The notes below the pieces were generated by a model. The model searched no databases. It was given only the letters and a program-made list of their open reading frames with translations, and was not told the DNA's origin. Position numbers and translations under genes: made by a program. From Aquimonas sp. (GTDB taxonomy: Bacteria; Pseudomonadota; Gammaproteobacteria; Xanthomonadales; Xanthomonadaceae), in NCBI GenBank assembly GCA_022241605.1, contig JAKOMQ010000002.1, positions 1 through 64,000 on the forward strand: a stretch of 64,000 nucleotides of DNA, in the 5' to 3' direction. Within the stretch, counting starts at the first letter, position 1, and each line of letters begins with the position of its first letter. Shown piece after piece: positions 1 through 8,067 of the stretch.

Positions 1-200
1 GAGAAGTAGTCCTTGAGGTGCGATGGCCCGACCTGGTCGAGCGGCACATCCAGCCAGCCCTCTAGTCGTCGCACGGCCCGCGCATAGCTGTCGCGCGTGA
101 CTTCGCTCAAGCCCTGCCGCCGCAGCGCGCGCTGCATTTCGGTGTGGAAGTGGGTGGATGTGGACGAAGTTGCAGTTTCAGATTGATCGGATGCATTCAC
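1..200 (-). CDS. Tyrosine recombinase (site-specific integrase), N-terminal fragment cut by window edge
   Basis: Only the first ~66 residues are inside the window; the gene continues to the left. After a low-complexity Ser/Thr-rich leader the protein reads MQRALRRQGLSEVTRDSY and continues with a second helix (RRLEGWLDVPLDQV), which is the SAM-like DNA-binding fold at the N terminus of tyrosine recombinases. The start is taken as GTG because no in-frame ATG exists downstream; the open frame runs upstream to a TGA near 299, so a TTG start about 12 codons earlier is also possible. It diverges from the integron integrase gene on its right. Genes of this type often accompany Y2 (IS91-like) transposases, but the partner and catalytic domain are outside the window. 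The recombinase fold is a fairly safe inference; subfamily is not. Confidence 0.65.
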   Translation of the reverse strand, partial: MNASDQSETATSSTSTHFHTEMQRALRRQGLSEVTRDSYARAVRRLEGWLDVPLDQVGPSHLKDYF

Positions 201-278
201 GGCGATACCCTCGTCTCGCAAGAACCGCCAGACGGCGGACGCACCGACCGGGTGCGCGAGTCGAGGGTGGATCAATCT

Positions 279-301
279 GCCGCGTAGCGGCTTCGTTCAA
301 C
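279..301 (-). other. Candidate integron recombination core next to a small hairpin
   Basis: Read on the minus strand, the heptamer GTTGAAC fits the integron core consensus GTTRRRY exactly. It is followed by a perfect inverted repeat, GCCGC-TAC-GCGGC, reminiscent of the folded tip of attC sites. It lies about 160 bp upstream of the integron integrase start, on the side where attI is expected, and is the only core match I found between the two recombinase genes. A full attC (matching R', L' and L'' boxes) could not be completed, so this may be a fragment or coincidence. Apart from this, the stretch 201-460 has no gene I can support and presumably carries the two divergent promoters. Confidence 0.3.
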
Positions 302-460
302 TACTATTAGACGGAACCCGTCCGTGATAACGCCGCCGCATAATCTGGACTCTTGCGAGCGGACCCAAGAAATTTCCTACCCCTGCCAAGGCTTTAGGCT
401 GACTGTTCCGCCTATCACGTCCGCCTAATCTGTCGGCCTTTCACGGGCTGACGGGGTGGG

Positions 461-1456
461 GTGGTGGGATCGTCGCATCGACAGCAGGCGCCGACAAGCG
501 GGGCGCCGCGATTGATGGATCAGGTGCGGGACCGCCTTCGGCGCTTGGGCATGGCCAAGCGCACTGAAGAGGCCTACTGCGGCTGGATCGTGCGCTTCAT
601 TCGCAGCCACGGCATGCGCCACCCGCGCGAGATGGGGGCGCCGGAGGTCGAGGCGTTCCTGACCATGCTGGCCAGCCGGCACCACGTGGCGGCGTCCACC
701 CAGAACCAGGCGCTGGCGGCCCTGCTCTTCCTGTATCGGCAGGTGCTGGGCATCGAACTGCCGTGGATGGAGGACATCCAGCGCGCGAAACGACCGGAGC
801 GCTTGCCGGTGGTGCTGTCGCGCGAGGAGGTGCGCGCGGTGCTGGCCGAGCTGTCGGGCGTGCATTGGCTGGTGGCCTCGCTGCTGTATGGCAGCGGGCT
901 GCGCCTGCTGGAGGCACTGCGGCTGCGGGTGATGGACCTCGACCTGCCGCGCCTGGAGCTGACCGTCCGACAGGGCAAGGGCGGCAAGGACCGCCGCACG
1001 ATGCTGGCGCAGCCGGTTCTGGAGCCGCTGCAGCGGCAGTTGGCCGCCTCGCGCGAGCTGCATTCGCGCGACAGCGCCTGCGGGCAGGGGCGCGTGCTGT
1101 TGCCGCATGCGCTCTCGCGCAAGTATCCGTCGGCGTCCGCGGAGTGGCGCTGGCAGTTCGTGTTCCCCGCGCATGGGCTGTCGCGTGATCCTCGAAGTGG
1201 CCACGTGGGCCGACACCATCTGCATGAATCGACTGTGCAGAAAGCCGTGCGGGCCGCGGTGCAGCGCGCGGGCGTGGCCAAGCCAGCGAGCTGCCACACC
1301 TTCCGCCACAGCTTCGCCACCCATCTGCTGGAAGACGGCTACGACATCCGCACGGTGCAGGAGCTGCTGGGCCACAGCGACGTGAGTACGACGCAGATCT
1401 ACACCCACGTGCTGAATCGCGGTGGATTGGCCGTGCGCAGCCCGCTGGATCGCTGA
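461..1456 (+). CDS. intI: Integron integrase (IntI)
   Basis: Tyrosine recombinase that recombines attI and attC sites to capture or shuffle gene cassettes. The 331-residue protein carries the catalytic set R148, K173, H279, R282, H305 and nucleophile Y314 (IYTHV). It also has the extra region unique to integron integrases, about residues 213-258, with [15 protein letters not shown] and GRHHLHEST, which the related XerC/D proteins lack. It can be aligned end to end with IntI1 from memory, including the C-terminal VRSPLD. The GTG start gives the same N-terminal length as IntI1; an ATG 18 codons downstream is an alternative. No frameshift or missing catalytic residue is visible, so it may be active. 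Cassettes would lie to the left, mostly outside the window. IntI identity is very likely; activity is inferred. Confidence 0.93.
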   Translation: MVGSSHRQQAPTSGAPRLMDQVRDRLRRLGMAKRTEEAYCGWIVRFIRSHGMRHPREMGAPEVEAFLTMLASRHHVAASTQNQALAALLFLYRQVLGIELPWMEDIQRAKRPERLPVVLSREEVRAVLAELSGVHWLVASLLYGSGLRLLEALRLRVMDLDLPRLELTVRQGKGGKDRRTMLAQPVLEPLQRQLAASRELHSRDSACGQGRVLLPHALSRKYPSASAEWRWQFVFPAHGLSRDPRSGHVGRHHLHESTVQKAVRAAVQRAGVAKPASCHTFRHSFATHLLEDGYDIRTVQELLGHSDVSTTQIYTHVLNRGGLAVRSPLDR

Positions 1457-1570
1457 CCCGTGCGCGTGGCGGCAGCGGAGCTTGCGCGGGCGGTGCTCCG
1501 GCCTGCAGCCGGCATCGGCATGCCCTACCCTTCAAGGTCTGATTCCCACCGCCCCGCAGGAGGCCCGACC

Positions 1571-2998
1571 ATGCAGCCGACCCAGCCGCCGCTCTACATC
1601 GCCGGCCAGCCTTGGCGTGGCGCTGAACGTTTCAGCGTGGAAGACAAGTTCAGCGGCGCCTGCATTGCTGAGGTGCCGCTGGCGGGCCCGGCCGAGGTGG
1701 AGGCGGCAATCGCGGCAGCTGCCGCCGCAGCGCCCTCGATGGCGGCGCTGCCAGCCTGGAAGCGACAGGCGGTGCTTGAGCTTTGCGTGGTGCGTTTTCG
1801 CGAACGCAGCGAGGAGCTGGCGCAGGTGCTGTGCGCGGAGGCGGGCAAGCCGATCCGCGATGCGCGCGGCGAGGTGACGCGGCTGATCGACACCTTCCGG
1901 CTGGCGGCGGAGGAGTGCACGCGGCTGGGCGGCGAGGTGATGGATCTGGCCATCTCTGCCCGCGGCGAGGGCCGCCGCGGGTTCACGCGCTGGGTGCCGG
2001 TGGGGCCCTGTGGCTTCATCACGCCGTTCAACTTCCCGCTGAATCTGGTGGCGCACAAGGTGGCGCCGGCAATCGCGGCCGGTTGCCCCTTCGTGCTGAA
2101 GCCGGCGCCGCGCACGCCGCTGGGCGCGCTGATGATTGGAGAGATACTGGCCGAGGCGGGGCTGCCGGAGGGCAGCTGGTCGATCCTGTGCTGCGACAAC
2201 GACACCGCCGCGCCGCTGGTGGAGGATCCGCGCCTGCGCCTGTTGAGCTTCACCGGTGGCGAGGTGGGCTGGGACCTGCGCGCCCGCGCAGGGCGCAAGA
2301 AGGTGACGCTGGAGCTGGGTGGCAATGCCAGCTGCGTCGTCGATGCGAGGCCTGGTGCGGAGCTTGCCGACGTGGTCGACCGGCTGGTGTTCGGGGCCTA
2401 CTACCAGAGCGGCCAGAGCTGCATCAGCGTGCAGCGGATCCTGGTGCACGAGAGCCTGTACGCGCCGCTGCGCGAGAAGCTCATCACGCGGGTGGAGGCG
2501 CTGCATATGGGCGATCCGCACGAGGACGACACTTTCATCGGGCCGCTGATCGATCTGGCTGCGGCCGAGCGCGTGGAGGCCTGGGTGCGCGAGGCCTGCG
2601 CGGGCGGCGCGCGGGTGCTGGCCGGCGGCGAGCGCCGCGGCAGCCTGCATGCGGCCACCCTGCTGCAGAACGTGCCGGAAGACTGCCGGCTGGCCCGCGA
2701 CGAGGTGTTCGGGCCGGTGGCCTATCTGGAGCCCTTCAGCGATTTCGATGCGGCGCTGGCGCGGGTGAACGCCTCTCGCTTCGGGCTGCAGGCGGGCGTG
2801 TTCACCGGCGAACTGGCGCATGCGCTGCGGGCCTGGGAGCGGCTGGAAGTGGGTGCGGTGGTGGTGGGGGATGTGCCGAGCTTCCGCATGGACAACATGC
2901 CGTATGGCGGCGTCAAGGATTCCGGATGCGGGCGCGAGGGCGTGCGCTGGGCGATTCGGGATATGAGCGAGGAGCGGCTGCTGGTGTTGAGGGGGTGA
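1571..2998 (+). CDS. NAD(P)-dependent aldehyde dehydrogenase family protein
   Basis: Oxidises an aldehyde to the acid with NAD(P)+ in the cytoplasm; the substrate cannot be told from sequence. The 475-residue product has the family landmarks in order: FNFPLN and KPAPRTPLGAL in the cofactor domain, the FTGG turn, the general-base motif ELGGN, the nucleophile motif GQSCIS, and the C-terminal EVFGPV and PYGGVKDSG. The ATG is chosen because of CAGGAGG 8 bp upstream; the frame is open further 5' but has no comparable ribosome site. It stands alone between the integron integrase and a tandem-repeat block, and nothing links it to the integron functionally. It resembles glyceraldehyde-3-phosphate/succinate-semialdehyde-type members of the superfamily, but I would not choose between them. 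Confidence 0.9.
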   Translation: MQPTQPPLYIAGQPWRGAERFSVEDKFSGACIAEVPLAGPAEVEAAIAAAAAAAPSMAALPAWKRQAVLELCVVRFRERSEELAQVLCAEAGKPIRDARGEVTRLIDTFRLAAEECTRLGGEVMDLAISARGEGRRGFTRWVPVGPCGFITPFNFPLNLVAHKVAPAIAAGCPFVLKPAPRTPLGALMIGEILAEAGLPEGSWSILCCDNDTAAPLVEDPRLRLLSFTGGEVGWDLRARAGRKKVTLELGGNASCVVDARPGAELADVVDRLVFGAYYQSGQSCISVQRILVHESLYAPLREKLITRVEALHMGDPHEDDTFIGPLIDLAAAERVEAWVREACAGGARVLAGGERRGSLHAATLLQNVPEDCRLARDEVFGPVAYLEPFSDFDAALARVNASRFGLQAGVFTGELAHALRAWERLEVGAVVVGDVPSFRMDNMPYGGVKDSGCGREGVRWAIRDMSEERLLVLRG

Positions 2999-3010
2999 GG
3001 GCTTGGGGAG

Positions 3011-3410
3011 GGTGCGCTCTGGTTGGCCCCTCTCCCCCTTCCCCTCTCCCGTGGGGAAAGGGGTTTGGAGCTGGGTGAGGTGGCGTTGGGGGTGCGCTTT
3101 GGTTTGCCCCTCACCCCCTGCCCCTCTCCCGTGGGGAGAGGGGTGTGATGCGGGGTGACGTGGGGTGGAGGGTGCGCTTCGGGCGGACCCTCTCCCCCTG
3201 TCCCTCTCCCACGGGGAGAGGGGGGCGAAGCGGGGTGAGGTGGGGTGGGGGGTGCGCTTCGGGCGGACCCTCTCCCCCTGCCCCTCTCCCACGGGGAGAG
3301 GGGGGCGAAGCGGGGTGAGGTGGGGTGGGGGGTGCGCTTCGGGCGGACCCTCTCCCCCGGCCCCTCTCCCACGGGGAGAGGGGAGCGAAGCGGGGAGAGG
3401 GGGGGAGCGG
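3011..3410. repeat. Five tandem copies of an 80-bp GC-rich hairpin repeat
   Basis: Units begin with GGTGCGCTYY at 3011, 3091, 3171, 3251 and 3331, an exact 80-bp spacing. Each holds an inverted repeat of the form CCCCTCTCCC-RY-GGGGAGAGGGG. The last three copies are almost identical; the first two are more diverged, suggesting expansion from the right. The block fills the gap between the aldehyde dehydrogenase and nadC, both on the plus strand, so the stacked hairpins could terminate or attenuate transcription. The spurious open frames through it are strongly G/C-skewed and show no protein family. The same hairpin core recurs at 41.0-41.5 kb and 45.57 kb. Confidence 0.92.
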
Positions 3411-3462
3411 GGTTGGGCGGGGTGTGGAAAAATCGCGGCCCCGCCTGACTGACCTTGATCCG

Positions 3463-4341
3463 ATGAACTCTGCCCTGCCCCGCTTTGCCGCCCATCCCGA
3501 GCTGCGCGACGAGGAGCGTGCGCGGATTGCTGTCGATGTGGCGCGGGCGCTGGAGGAGGACATCGGGCCGGGGGATGCGACTGCGGGGCTGATCGCGGTC
3601 GATGCCCGCGCGCGGGCGCAGCTGGTGTGCAAGCAGGAGGCGGCGGTGCTGGCCGGGCGCGATTGGTTCGAGGCCTGCCTGCGCGCGCTGGATGCACAGG
3701 CGCGGGTCGAGTGGCTGGCTGCGGACGGTCAGTGGCTGCAGCGCGGCGCGCCGGTGTGCCGGATCGAGGCGCGCGCGCGTGCGCTGCTCAGCGCGGAGCG
3801 CAGTGCGATCAACTTCCTGCAGACGCTGTCGGGCACCGCCACCGCCACTGCGGCCCATGTCGATGCGGTGCACGGCACCCATGCGCGCATTCTCGACACC
3901 CGCAAGACCCTGCCGGGCCTGCGGCTGGCGCAAAAGTACGCAGTGCGCTGCGGCGGCGGCCACAACCACCGCATCGGCCTCTACGACGCGGTAATGGTGA
4001 AGGAGAACCACATCGCCGCGGCCGGCTCGATCGCCGCCATCGTGCAGCGCGCGCGGGCGCAGGCGCCCGGCCTGCCGGTGATCGTGGAGGTCGAAGACAT
4101 GGACGAACTGGCGCAGGCCATCGAGGCCGGCGCCGACCGCATCCTGATCGACGACTTCAGCCTGGAGGACATGCGCCGCGCAGTGCAGCGGGCGGCAGGC
4201 CGTGTGCCGCTGGAGGTGTCCGGCGGCGTCGATCTGGCCGGGGTGGCCGCGATTGCCGCCACCGGCGTCGACTGCATCTCCATCGGCGGGCTGACCAAGC
4301 ACGTGCAGGCGGTGGACTTCTCGCTGCGGCTGCTGGGCTGA
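3463..4341 (+). CDS. nadC: Quinolinate phosphoribosyltransferase (decarboxylating)
   Basis: Converts quinolinate and PRPP to nicotinate mononucleotide, CO2 and pyrophosphate in de novo NAD synthesis. The 292-residue length is typical. Visible family features are the N-terminal EDIGPGDAT segment, the QTLSGTAT helix, the substrate-binding RKTLPGLR followed by QKYAVRCGGG and HNHRIGLYD, the KENHI loop, and the C-terminal TIM-barrel strands EVEDMDEL, ILIDDFS, EVSGGV and ISIGGLTKH. The ATG is the first methionine that aligns with other NadC proteins; upstream the frame runs into the tandem repeats. nadA and nadB are not nearby, so the gene is isolated here. Confidence 0.95.
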   Translation: MNSALPRFAAHPELRDEERARIAVDVARALEEDIGPGDATAGLIAVDARARAQLVCKQEAAVLAGRDWFEACLRALDAQARVEWLAADGQWLQRGAPVCRIEARARALLSAERSAINFLQTLSGTATATAAHVDAVHGTHARILDTRKTLPGLRLAQKYAVRCGGGHNHRIGLYDAVMVKENHIAAAGSIAAIVQRARAQAPGLPVIVEVEDMDELAQAIEAGADRILIDDFSLEDMRRAVQRAAGRVPLEVSGGVDLAGVAAIAATGVDCISIGGLTKHVQAVDFSLRLLG

Positions 4342-4344
4342 CCC

Positions 4345-4360
4345 CCCCCTGTTCAGGGGG
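4345..4360 (+). terminator. Short G/C hairpin after nadC
   Basis: Perfect stem CCCCCT/AGGGGG around a GTTC loop four bases after the nadC stop. There is no clear U-tract, so intrinsic termination is uncertain. Confidence 0.3.
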
Positions 4361-4425
4361 TACTGGCGGCAGTGCGCGCACGTCACCCTGTGGGTCCTCA
4401 TCCGGGTCGAACAGGGGACCTCACC

Positions 4426-5997
4426 ATGACCAAGCGCTTCCGAACCACCCTCCGGCGCCGGCTCTGCGCCGCCGTGCTGCTGGCATCGCCGCTGCTGGCG
4501 ACCCACCTCCACGCCAACGACCGCAGCGGCGTCTGGTGGGTGCCGGCCGAGTCCGGCTGGGGCCTGTTCACCGTGGACCAGGGCAATGCACTGCTGCCGA
4601 CCTGGTTCACCTACGACGCTCAGGGTCGCGCAAGTTGGTTCATTGTGGGCGAGGCCTTTCCGCAGCCCGATGGAAGCTATTCGGGGGTGGTATTCCGCTA
4701 CACCGGCGTGCCGTTTGCGCAGATCGCCGGCAATGCCGCCGATCCCGGCGAGCGCGTGGGCACCGCGCGAATGAGCTTTCCACAGCCGGACCGGATGCGC
4801 TTCGAATACAGCGTAGGCAGCATCAGCCAGACCAAGACGCTCGACCGCTTTGATTGGGGCGACCAGCTGCTGGAATGCGCGGCCAGCACCGCCGACCCGG
4901 CCGGCTTCGACAACTTCACGGCGCTGTGGTGGAACCCGAGCCAAGACGGCTGGGGCCTGCAGCTGAACCATGTCGGCGAGCTGCTGGCTGGCACCTGGTA
5001 CACCTATGGCGAGGACCGCCAGCCCACGTGGTTCCAGTTCCTGGCCCGTCGCGAGGCCGACGGTCGCTTCCGCGGAGAGCTGCAGCGCGGACGCCGCGGC
5101 GTGCCTTTCAGCCAGATCGATGGCCAGCCGGCCAGCCAGGAGATCGAGCGCGTCGGCAGCGTGGAGCTGGAGTTCGCCAACGGCGCGCAGGCGGTGCTGC
5201 GCCATACCCAGGGCGGCACCACCGCCAGCGTGCAGATCCAGAGGGCACAGTTCGGCAGCGCCGTCAGCCAGTGCCGCAGCCGGCCGAAGCCGGTGGACAC
5301 CGCCCCCGCGGGCGACGAGTGCTTTCCGACGCTGGCGGTGGGCGACCGCTTCCTGCAGGAAGACGGCGAAGGCGGCCGGATCGAACAGGAAGTGGTCGGC
5401 ACCACCACCTACAAGGGCCGGCCGGTGTTCATTCTGGAGGACCGCGTGAACGGCGACGCCTCGGCCACCGTTCGCGAGTTCATCGAGCAGACCGCCACCC
5501 ACCGCATTTATCTGGGCGGCGAAGGCTACATCGCCTCCGCGCAGGCGCAGGGCACCTACGAGTACGACCCGCCGGTAGAAATCCCGCGGGTCACGCCGGT
5601 GGGCTTCGACCGACCCTTCAACTACGTGGTGCGCAACCGCTACACGGCGATGGGCATGCAGGTCACCGCCGACGTGCAAACCGCACAGATCATCCGCCGC
5701 GTCGGCAGCGCCGACTTGAGCGTGCCGGCCGGCAGCTTCAGCGGCGCCTGCCGCTTCGACAACCGGCTGGAGCTGGACAGCACGGTGCAGGTGGCGGGGT
5801 TCACGGTGCGCAGCCGCACCAGCGTGGAAACACAGCAGTGGGCGCACCCGCTGGTCGGCGCGCTGCGCACCGAGAATCGCGTGGAAAATCGAGTCGACAC
5901 CACCGGCGCGCCGGTGCCGGTGCCGCCGACCATCACCAGCGCGCTTGAGACCAGCGTGCTGGTGGAAGCGCGGGTGGCGGGGCGCAACTATCCGTAA
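4426..5997 (+). CDS. Exported protein with two Trp/Gly-rich repeats, function unknown
   Basis: A Sec signal peptide (basic start, hydrophobic LCAAVLLASPLLA, cleavage near HLHA-N) implies export. The 523-residue protein then has two copies of a module. Copy one starts near residue 32 (SGVWWVPAESGWGL, then TWFTYDAQG and ASWF); copy two starts near 165 (ALWWNPSQDGWGL, then TWYTYGED and PTWFQF). Both go on to GVPFxQI and then an ERVG-type strand. The C-terminal half from about residue 300 is a separate domain with many beta-prone stretches and no family I recognise. The same module occurs in the proteins at 14.2-15.3 kb and 52.0-55.4 kb. The ATG has GGGGAC just upstream. The open frame begins 18 codons earlier, but the signal peptide fixes this start. 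Confidence 0.8.
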   Translation: MTKRFRTTLRRRLCAAVLLASPLLATHLHANDRSGVWWVPAESGWGLFTVDQGNALLPTWFTYDAQGRASWFIVGEAFPQPDGSYSGVVFRYTGVPFAQIAGNAADPGERVGTARMSFPQPDRMRFEYSVGSISQTKTLDRFDWGDQLLECAASTADPAGFDNFTALWWNPSQDGWGLQLNHVGELLAGTWYTYGEDRQPTWFQFLARREADGRFRGELQRGRRGVPFSQIDGQPASQEIERVGSVELEFANGAQAVLRHTQGGTTASVQIQRAQFGSAVSQCRSRPKPVDTAPAGDECFPTLAVGDRFLQEDGEGGRIEQEVVGTTTYKGRPVFILEDRVNGDASATVREFIEQTATHRIYLGGEGYIASAQAQGTYEYDPPVEIPRVTPVGFDRPFNYVVRNRYTAMGMQVTADVQTAQIIRRVGSADLSVPAGSFSGACRFDNRLELDSTVQVAGFTVRSRTSVETQQWAHPLVGALRTENRVENRVDTTGAPVPVPPTITSALETSVLVEARVAGRNYP

Positions 5998-6003
5998 CCG
6001 ATC

Positions 6004-6050
6004 CCGGCCTCGACGCGCAGCCTGCCGCTCGGGCAGCGCGCCGAGGCCGG
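6004..6050. terminator. Long hairpin between convergent genes
   Basis: A 9-bp perfect outer stem (CCGGCCTCG/CGAGGCCGG) encloses a second inverted pair (GCCTGCC/GGGCAGCG, imperfect). It sits between the stop codons of the secreted protein and efpL. There is no U-tract on either side, so it may be a bidirectional terminator or just a transcript-end structure. Confidence 0.45.
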
Positions 6051-6063
6051 ACTGCGGTCCGGA

Positions 6064-6630
6064 TCAGTCGGCGCGGCCGCCGAACTCGCCGGTGGCCGTA
6101 TTGACCAGAATGCGCTCGCCGTTGCTGATGTACTCCGGCACCTGGATCTCGATGCCGGTGGACAGGCGCGCCGGTTTGGGCCGCTTGGTGGCGGTGGCGC
6201 CCTTCATTTCGGGCGCGGTGTCCACCACTTCCAGCACCACGCTGGCGGGCAGCTGCAGGGCCACCGGCTGGTCATCAATGACGGCCACGAAGCAGCCCTC
6301 CAGGCCGTCGGTGATATAGCCCGCGGCCTCGCCCACCACGTCGGCATCCAGCATGTAGCTGGTGAAGTCCTCGCTGTCGAGAAACACGAAGGCCTCGCCA
6401 TCCTTGTAGGAAAAGCTGGCCTGGCGACGCACCAGGTCGAGCTCCTTCAGATCATCGTCGGCGCGCAGGCTCAGGTCGAACTTGCTGCCGCCGGGGATGC
6501 TGTACATGGTGAAACGGAAGGTCACGTTGCCGCCGCGCGCTGTCGGCGAGCTGCGCTCGATGTCGCGCACCTGGTAGACCGTACCGTTGTGCTCGATGAC
6601 ATTGCCTTTCTTGACGTCGCTGGCCTTCAT
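6064..6630 (-). CDS. efpL: Elongation factor P-like protein EfpL (YeiP)
   Basis: Ribosome-binding factor that relieves stalling at polyproline and some other motifs, acting beside EF-P. The 188-residue product has the three-domain EF-P layout: a KOW-like N-terminal barrel with [10 protein letters not shown], the tip loop SSPTARGG, and two OB domains including [13 protein letters not shown] and the C-terminal [13 protein letters not shown]. The tip loop carries the SPTARG sequence typical of YeiP/EfpL rather than the lysine of modified EF-P, so lysylation by EpmA is not expected. No epmAB genes are nearby. The ATG is chosen by alignment; the frame extends 25 codons upstream without homology. 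Confidence 0.93.
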   Translation of the reverse strand: MKASDVKKGNVIEHNGTVYQVRDIERSSPTARGGNVTFRFTMYSIPGGSKFDLSLRADDDLKELDLVRRQASFSYKDGEAFVFLDSEDFTSYMLDADVVGEAAGYITDGLEGCFVAVIDDQPVALQLPASVVLEVVDTAPEMKGATATKRPKPARLSTGIEIQVPEYISNGERILVNTATGEFGGRAD

Positions 6631-6734
6631 GGGGGCATCCGTTGGGGAATCGAAGGAAGCAGGCAATCCGGGCGGCACCCCGCCCCACCTGCGCAGGACG
6701 CGCATTCTGGCGCAAATTCCAAGCCCCGCCCATG

Positions 6735-6763
6735 GCTGCAGGTGGCGATCCCGCTGCTATACT
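6735..6763 (+). promoter_or_regulatory. Probable promoter of the tRNA-Leu gene
   Basis: TATACT at 6758-6763 is a good -10 element, 48 bp before the tRNA. The hexamer one 17-bp spacer upstream (GCTGCA) is a poor -35 match. The spacing to a stable RNA gene supports the call. Confidence 0.45.
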
Positions 6764-6810
6764 CCGCCTCCCCGCGCAGGCGCCCACGGCACTGCGCGGC
6801 ATGCATTCGG

Positions 6811-6897
6811 GCCGAAGTGGCGGAATCGGTAGACGCGGCGGACTCAAAATCCGTTTCTGGCGACAGAGTGGGGGTTCGAGTCCCCCCTTCGGCACCA
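6811..6897 (+). tRNA. tRNA-Leu (anticodon CAA)
   Basis: 87-nt class II tRNA. The acceptor stem GCCGAAG pairs with CTTCGGC and is followed by an encoded CCA. The D arm contains AATCGGTAGA. The anticodon stem GCGGA/TCCGT flanks loop CTCAAAA, giving anticodon CAA (reads UUG). An extra variable arm and the T arm GGGGG-TTCGAGT-CCCCC are present. The long variable arm fits leucine tRNAs. Confidence 0.96.
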
Positions 6898-7212
6898 CCC
6901 ACACGCATGGATTGGCGCGCTCCTTCGGAGCGCCGGTACCCGTTCGGGTTTGCATTCCCAGCCCCGTTCCTGCGCCCGCTTCAGCCTGACGCGCGTGACC
7001 AAGCGTCAGCTGGCCCGCCGCGGATCCGGGGGCGGATCAAGGCGCGAGCGCAAGCCTTGGCGAGGCTATGGGCAGTACGCGCGACGCCGAGCCGAATTCA
7101 AACAAGCCGCCACACGCTGACGATTGCTTGCGCCCGGCAGACTGAGGAGCGGATTCAGCGCCGCCGATAGCAAGCGGCTGCAGCTCTAGGCGACCGCCTT
7201 TGCAACCGGCTC
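6898..7212. other. Intergenic stretch without a supported gene
   Basis: Lies between the tRNA and the convergent hydrolase gene. The only open frame of note is a very basic ~40-codon plus-strand frame ending near 7120, with no ribosome site or recognised family. I see no strong terminator or repeat. Confidence 0.5.
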
Positions 7213-8067
7213 TCACTCCAGCTGCGCGAGCACCGCCGGAGGCGCGTTGGGCACGGACTCAGGGGGATCCATGCCGAGGCTATCGGGCACCGGCTCGCCG
7301 GCAAAGAAAGCCAGCGCCGCTGCGTTGGTGGCGCCGATCGCATCGAACGGCGTGCCGTGGCGGGAGCCCGCAACCACCCTCAGCTGCGCGCCGATACGTT
7401 TGGCCAAGGCCTGCTTTTCCGCCAGCGGCGTGTAGTCGTGCTCGGCGGCCAGAAGCAGTGTCGGAGGCAGCGCAACGGGGCGCTCCGACAGACGCTGCAG
7501 GGCACACCATCCAGCCAGTGCACGCGCCTGCGCGAGGTAGGCAGCACGGGGCTGCCTGCCCATCACCTCGACCACGCGCCTGCGCATCTGCGCCTGATGG
7601 TCGTGCGGAAACAGTCTTCGCGAGACCAGCCGTGCGGTAGGGCCCAGCCCCAGCACGCGCACCATCCCCAGCTGAAGGTGCAGCTCCGCCCACTTGGCGG
7701 CGCTGTCGACGCGATAGCTGGCGAGGCTGTTGATGGTCATCAGCCGTGCAACGCGCTGCGGCGCGGTCAGCGCCATTTCGAGGGCGACCGCGCCGCCCAG
7801 CGAGAAGCCCAACACGCCGCAATGCTCGACGCCCTCGGCATCCAGGCGACGCAGCAGGAGCTGCGCATACTCTGCGATCCCATGCCGCGGTGGCGGCGGG
7901 CTGCGCCCGCTGCCGGGCAGGTCGGCTACCAGCACGCGGAAGCGCTGTGCCAGCGGCTCAACCTGGAAAGCCCAGTCGGCACCGCCCGAGCCCAGCCCGT
8001 GCACGAGCAGCAGGGGCGGCGCCTGCGCCGAGCCGAAGCTGCGGAGATGGACGCTGTCGGTGCTCAG
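7213..8067 (-). CDS. Alpha/beta-fold hydrolase, probable non-ATG start
   Basis: Serine hydrolase of unknown substrate. The oxyanion motif HGLGSGG, the nucleophile elbow GFSLGG, a late Asp in AAEHDYTP and His in GSRHGTP form a complete catalytic set, so the protein is probably functional. The start is a problem. The only GTG in frame lies immediately before the HG motif, which would delete the first beta strand (PPLLLV). Upstream to the pit stop there is no ATG, GTG or TTG, only a CTG overlapping the pit TGA, which is used here. The family resembles pimeloyl-ester esterase (BioH)-like proteins in size, but no biotin gene is nearby. It overlaps the 3' end of the phosphate transporter gene and may be co-transcribed with it. 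Confidence 0.75.
   Translation of the reverse strand: MSTDSVHLRSFGSAQAPPLLLVHGLGSGGADWAFQVEPLAQRFRVLVADLPGSGRSPPPPRHGIAEYAQLLLRRLDAEGVEHCGVLGFSLGGAVALEMALTAPQRVARLMTINSLASYRVDSAAKWAELHLQLGMVRVLGLGPTARLVSRRLFPHDHQAQMRRRVVEVMGRQPRAAYLAQARALAGWCALQRLSERPVALPPTLLLAAEHDYTPLAEKQALAKRIGAQLRVVAGSRHGTPFDAIGATNAAALAFFAGEPVPDSLGMDPPESVPNAPPAVLAQLE

Noticed and set aside
303-318. A CTACTATTAG sequence upstream of intI as a LexA box for SOS control
   Set aside because: Only one half-site resembles the xanthomonad LexA sequence I remember, and the second half is missing.
425-1535. Several long frames opposite the integron integrase
   Set aside because: They are complementary-strand shadows of a clearly coding gene and have Arg/His/Gln-rich composition without homology.
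3011-3410. Regular repeats resembling a CRISPR array
   Set aside because: The 80-bp units are continuous and nearly identical throughout, with no short-repeat/unique-spacer alternation and no cas genes.
6995-7120. A ~40-codon very basic plus-strand frame with GSGGGS and WRGYGQY
   Set aside because: There is no ribosome site, no recognised family, and such lengths arise by chance at this GC content. It could be revisited with ribosome profiling.
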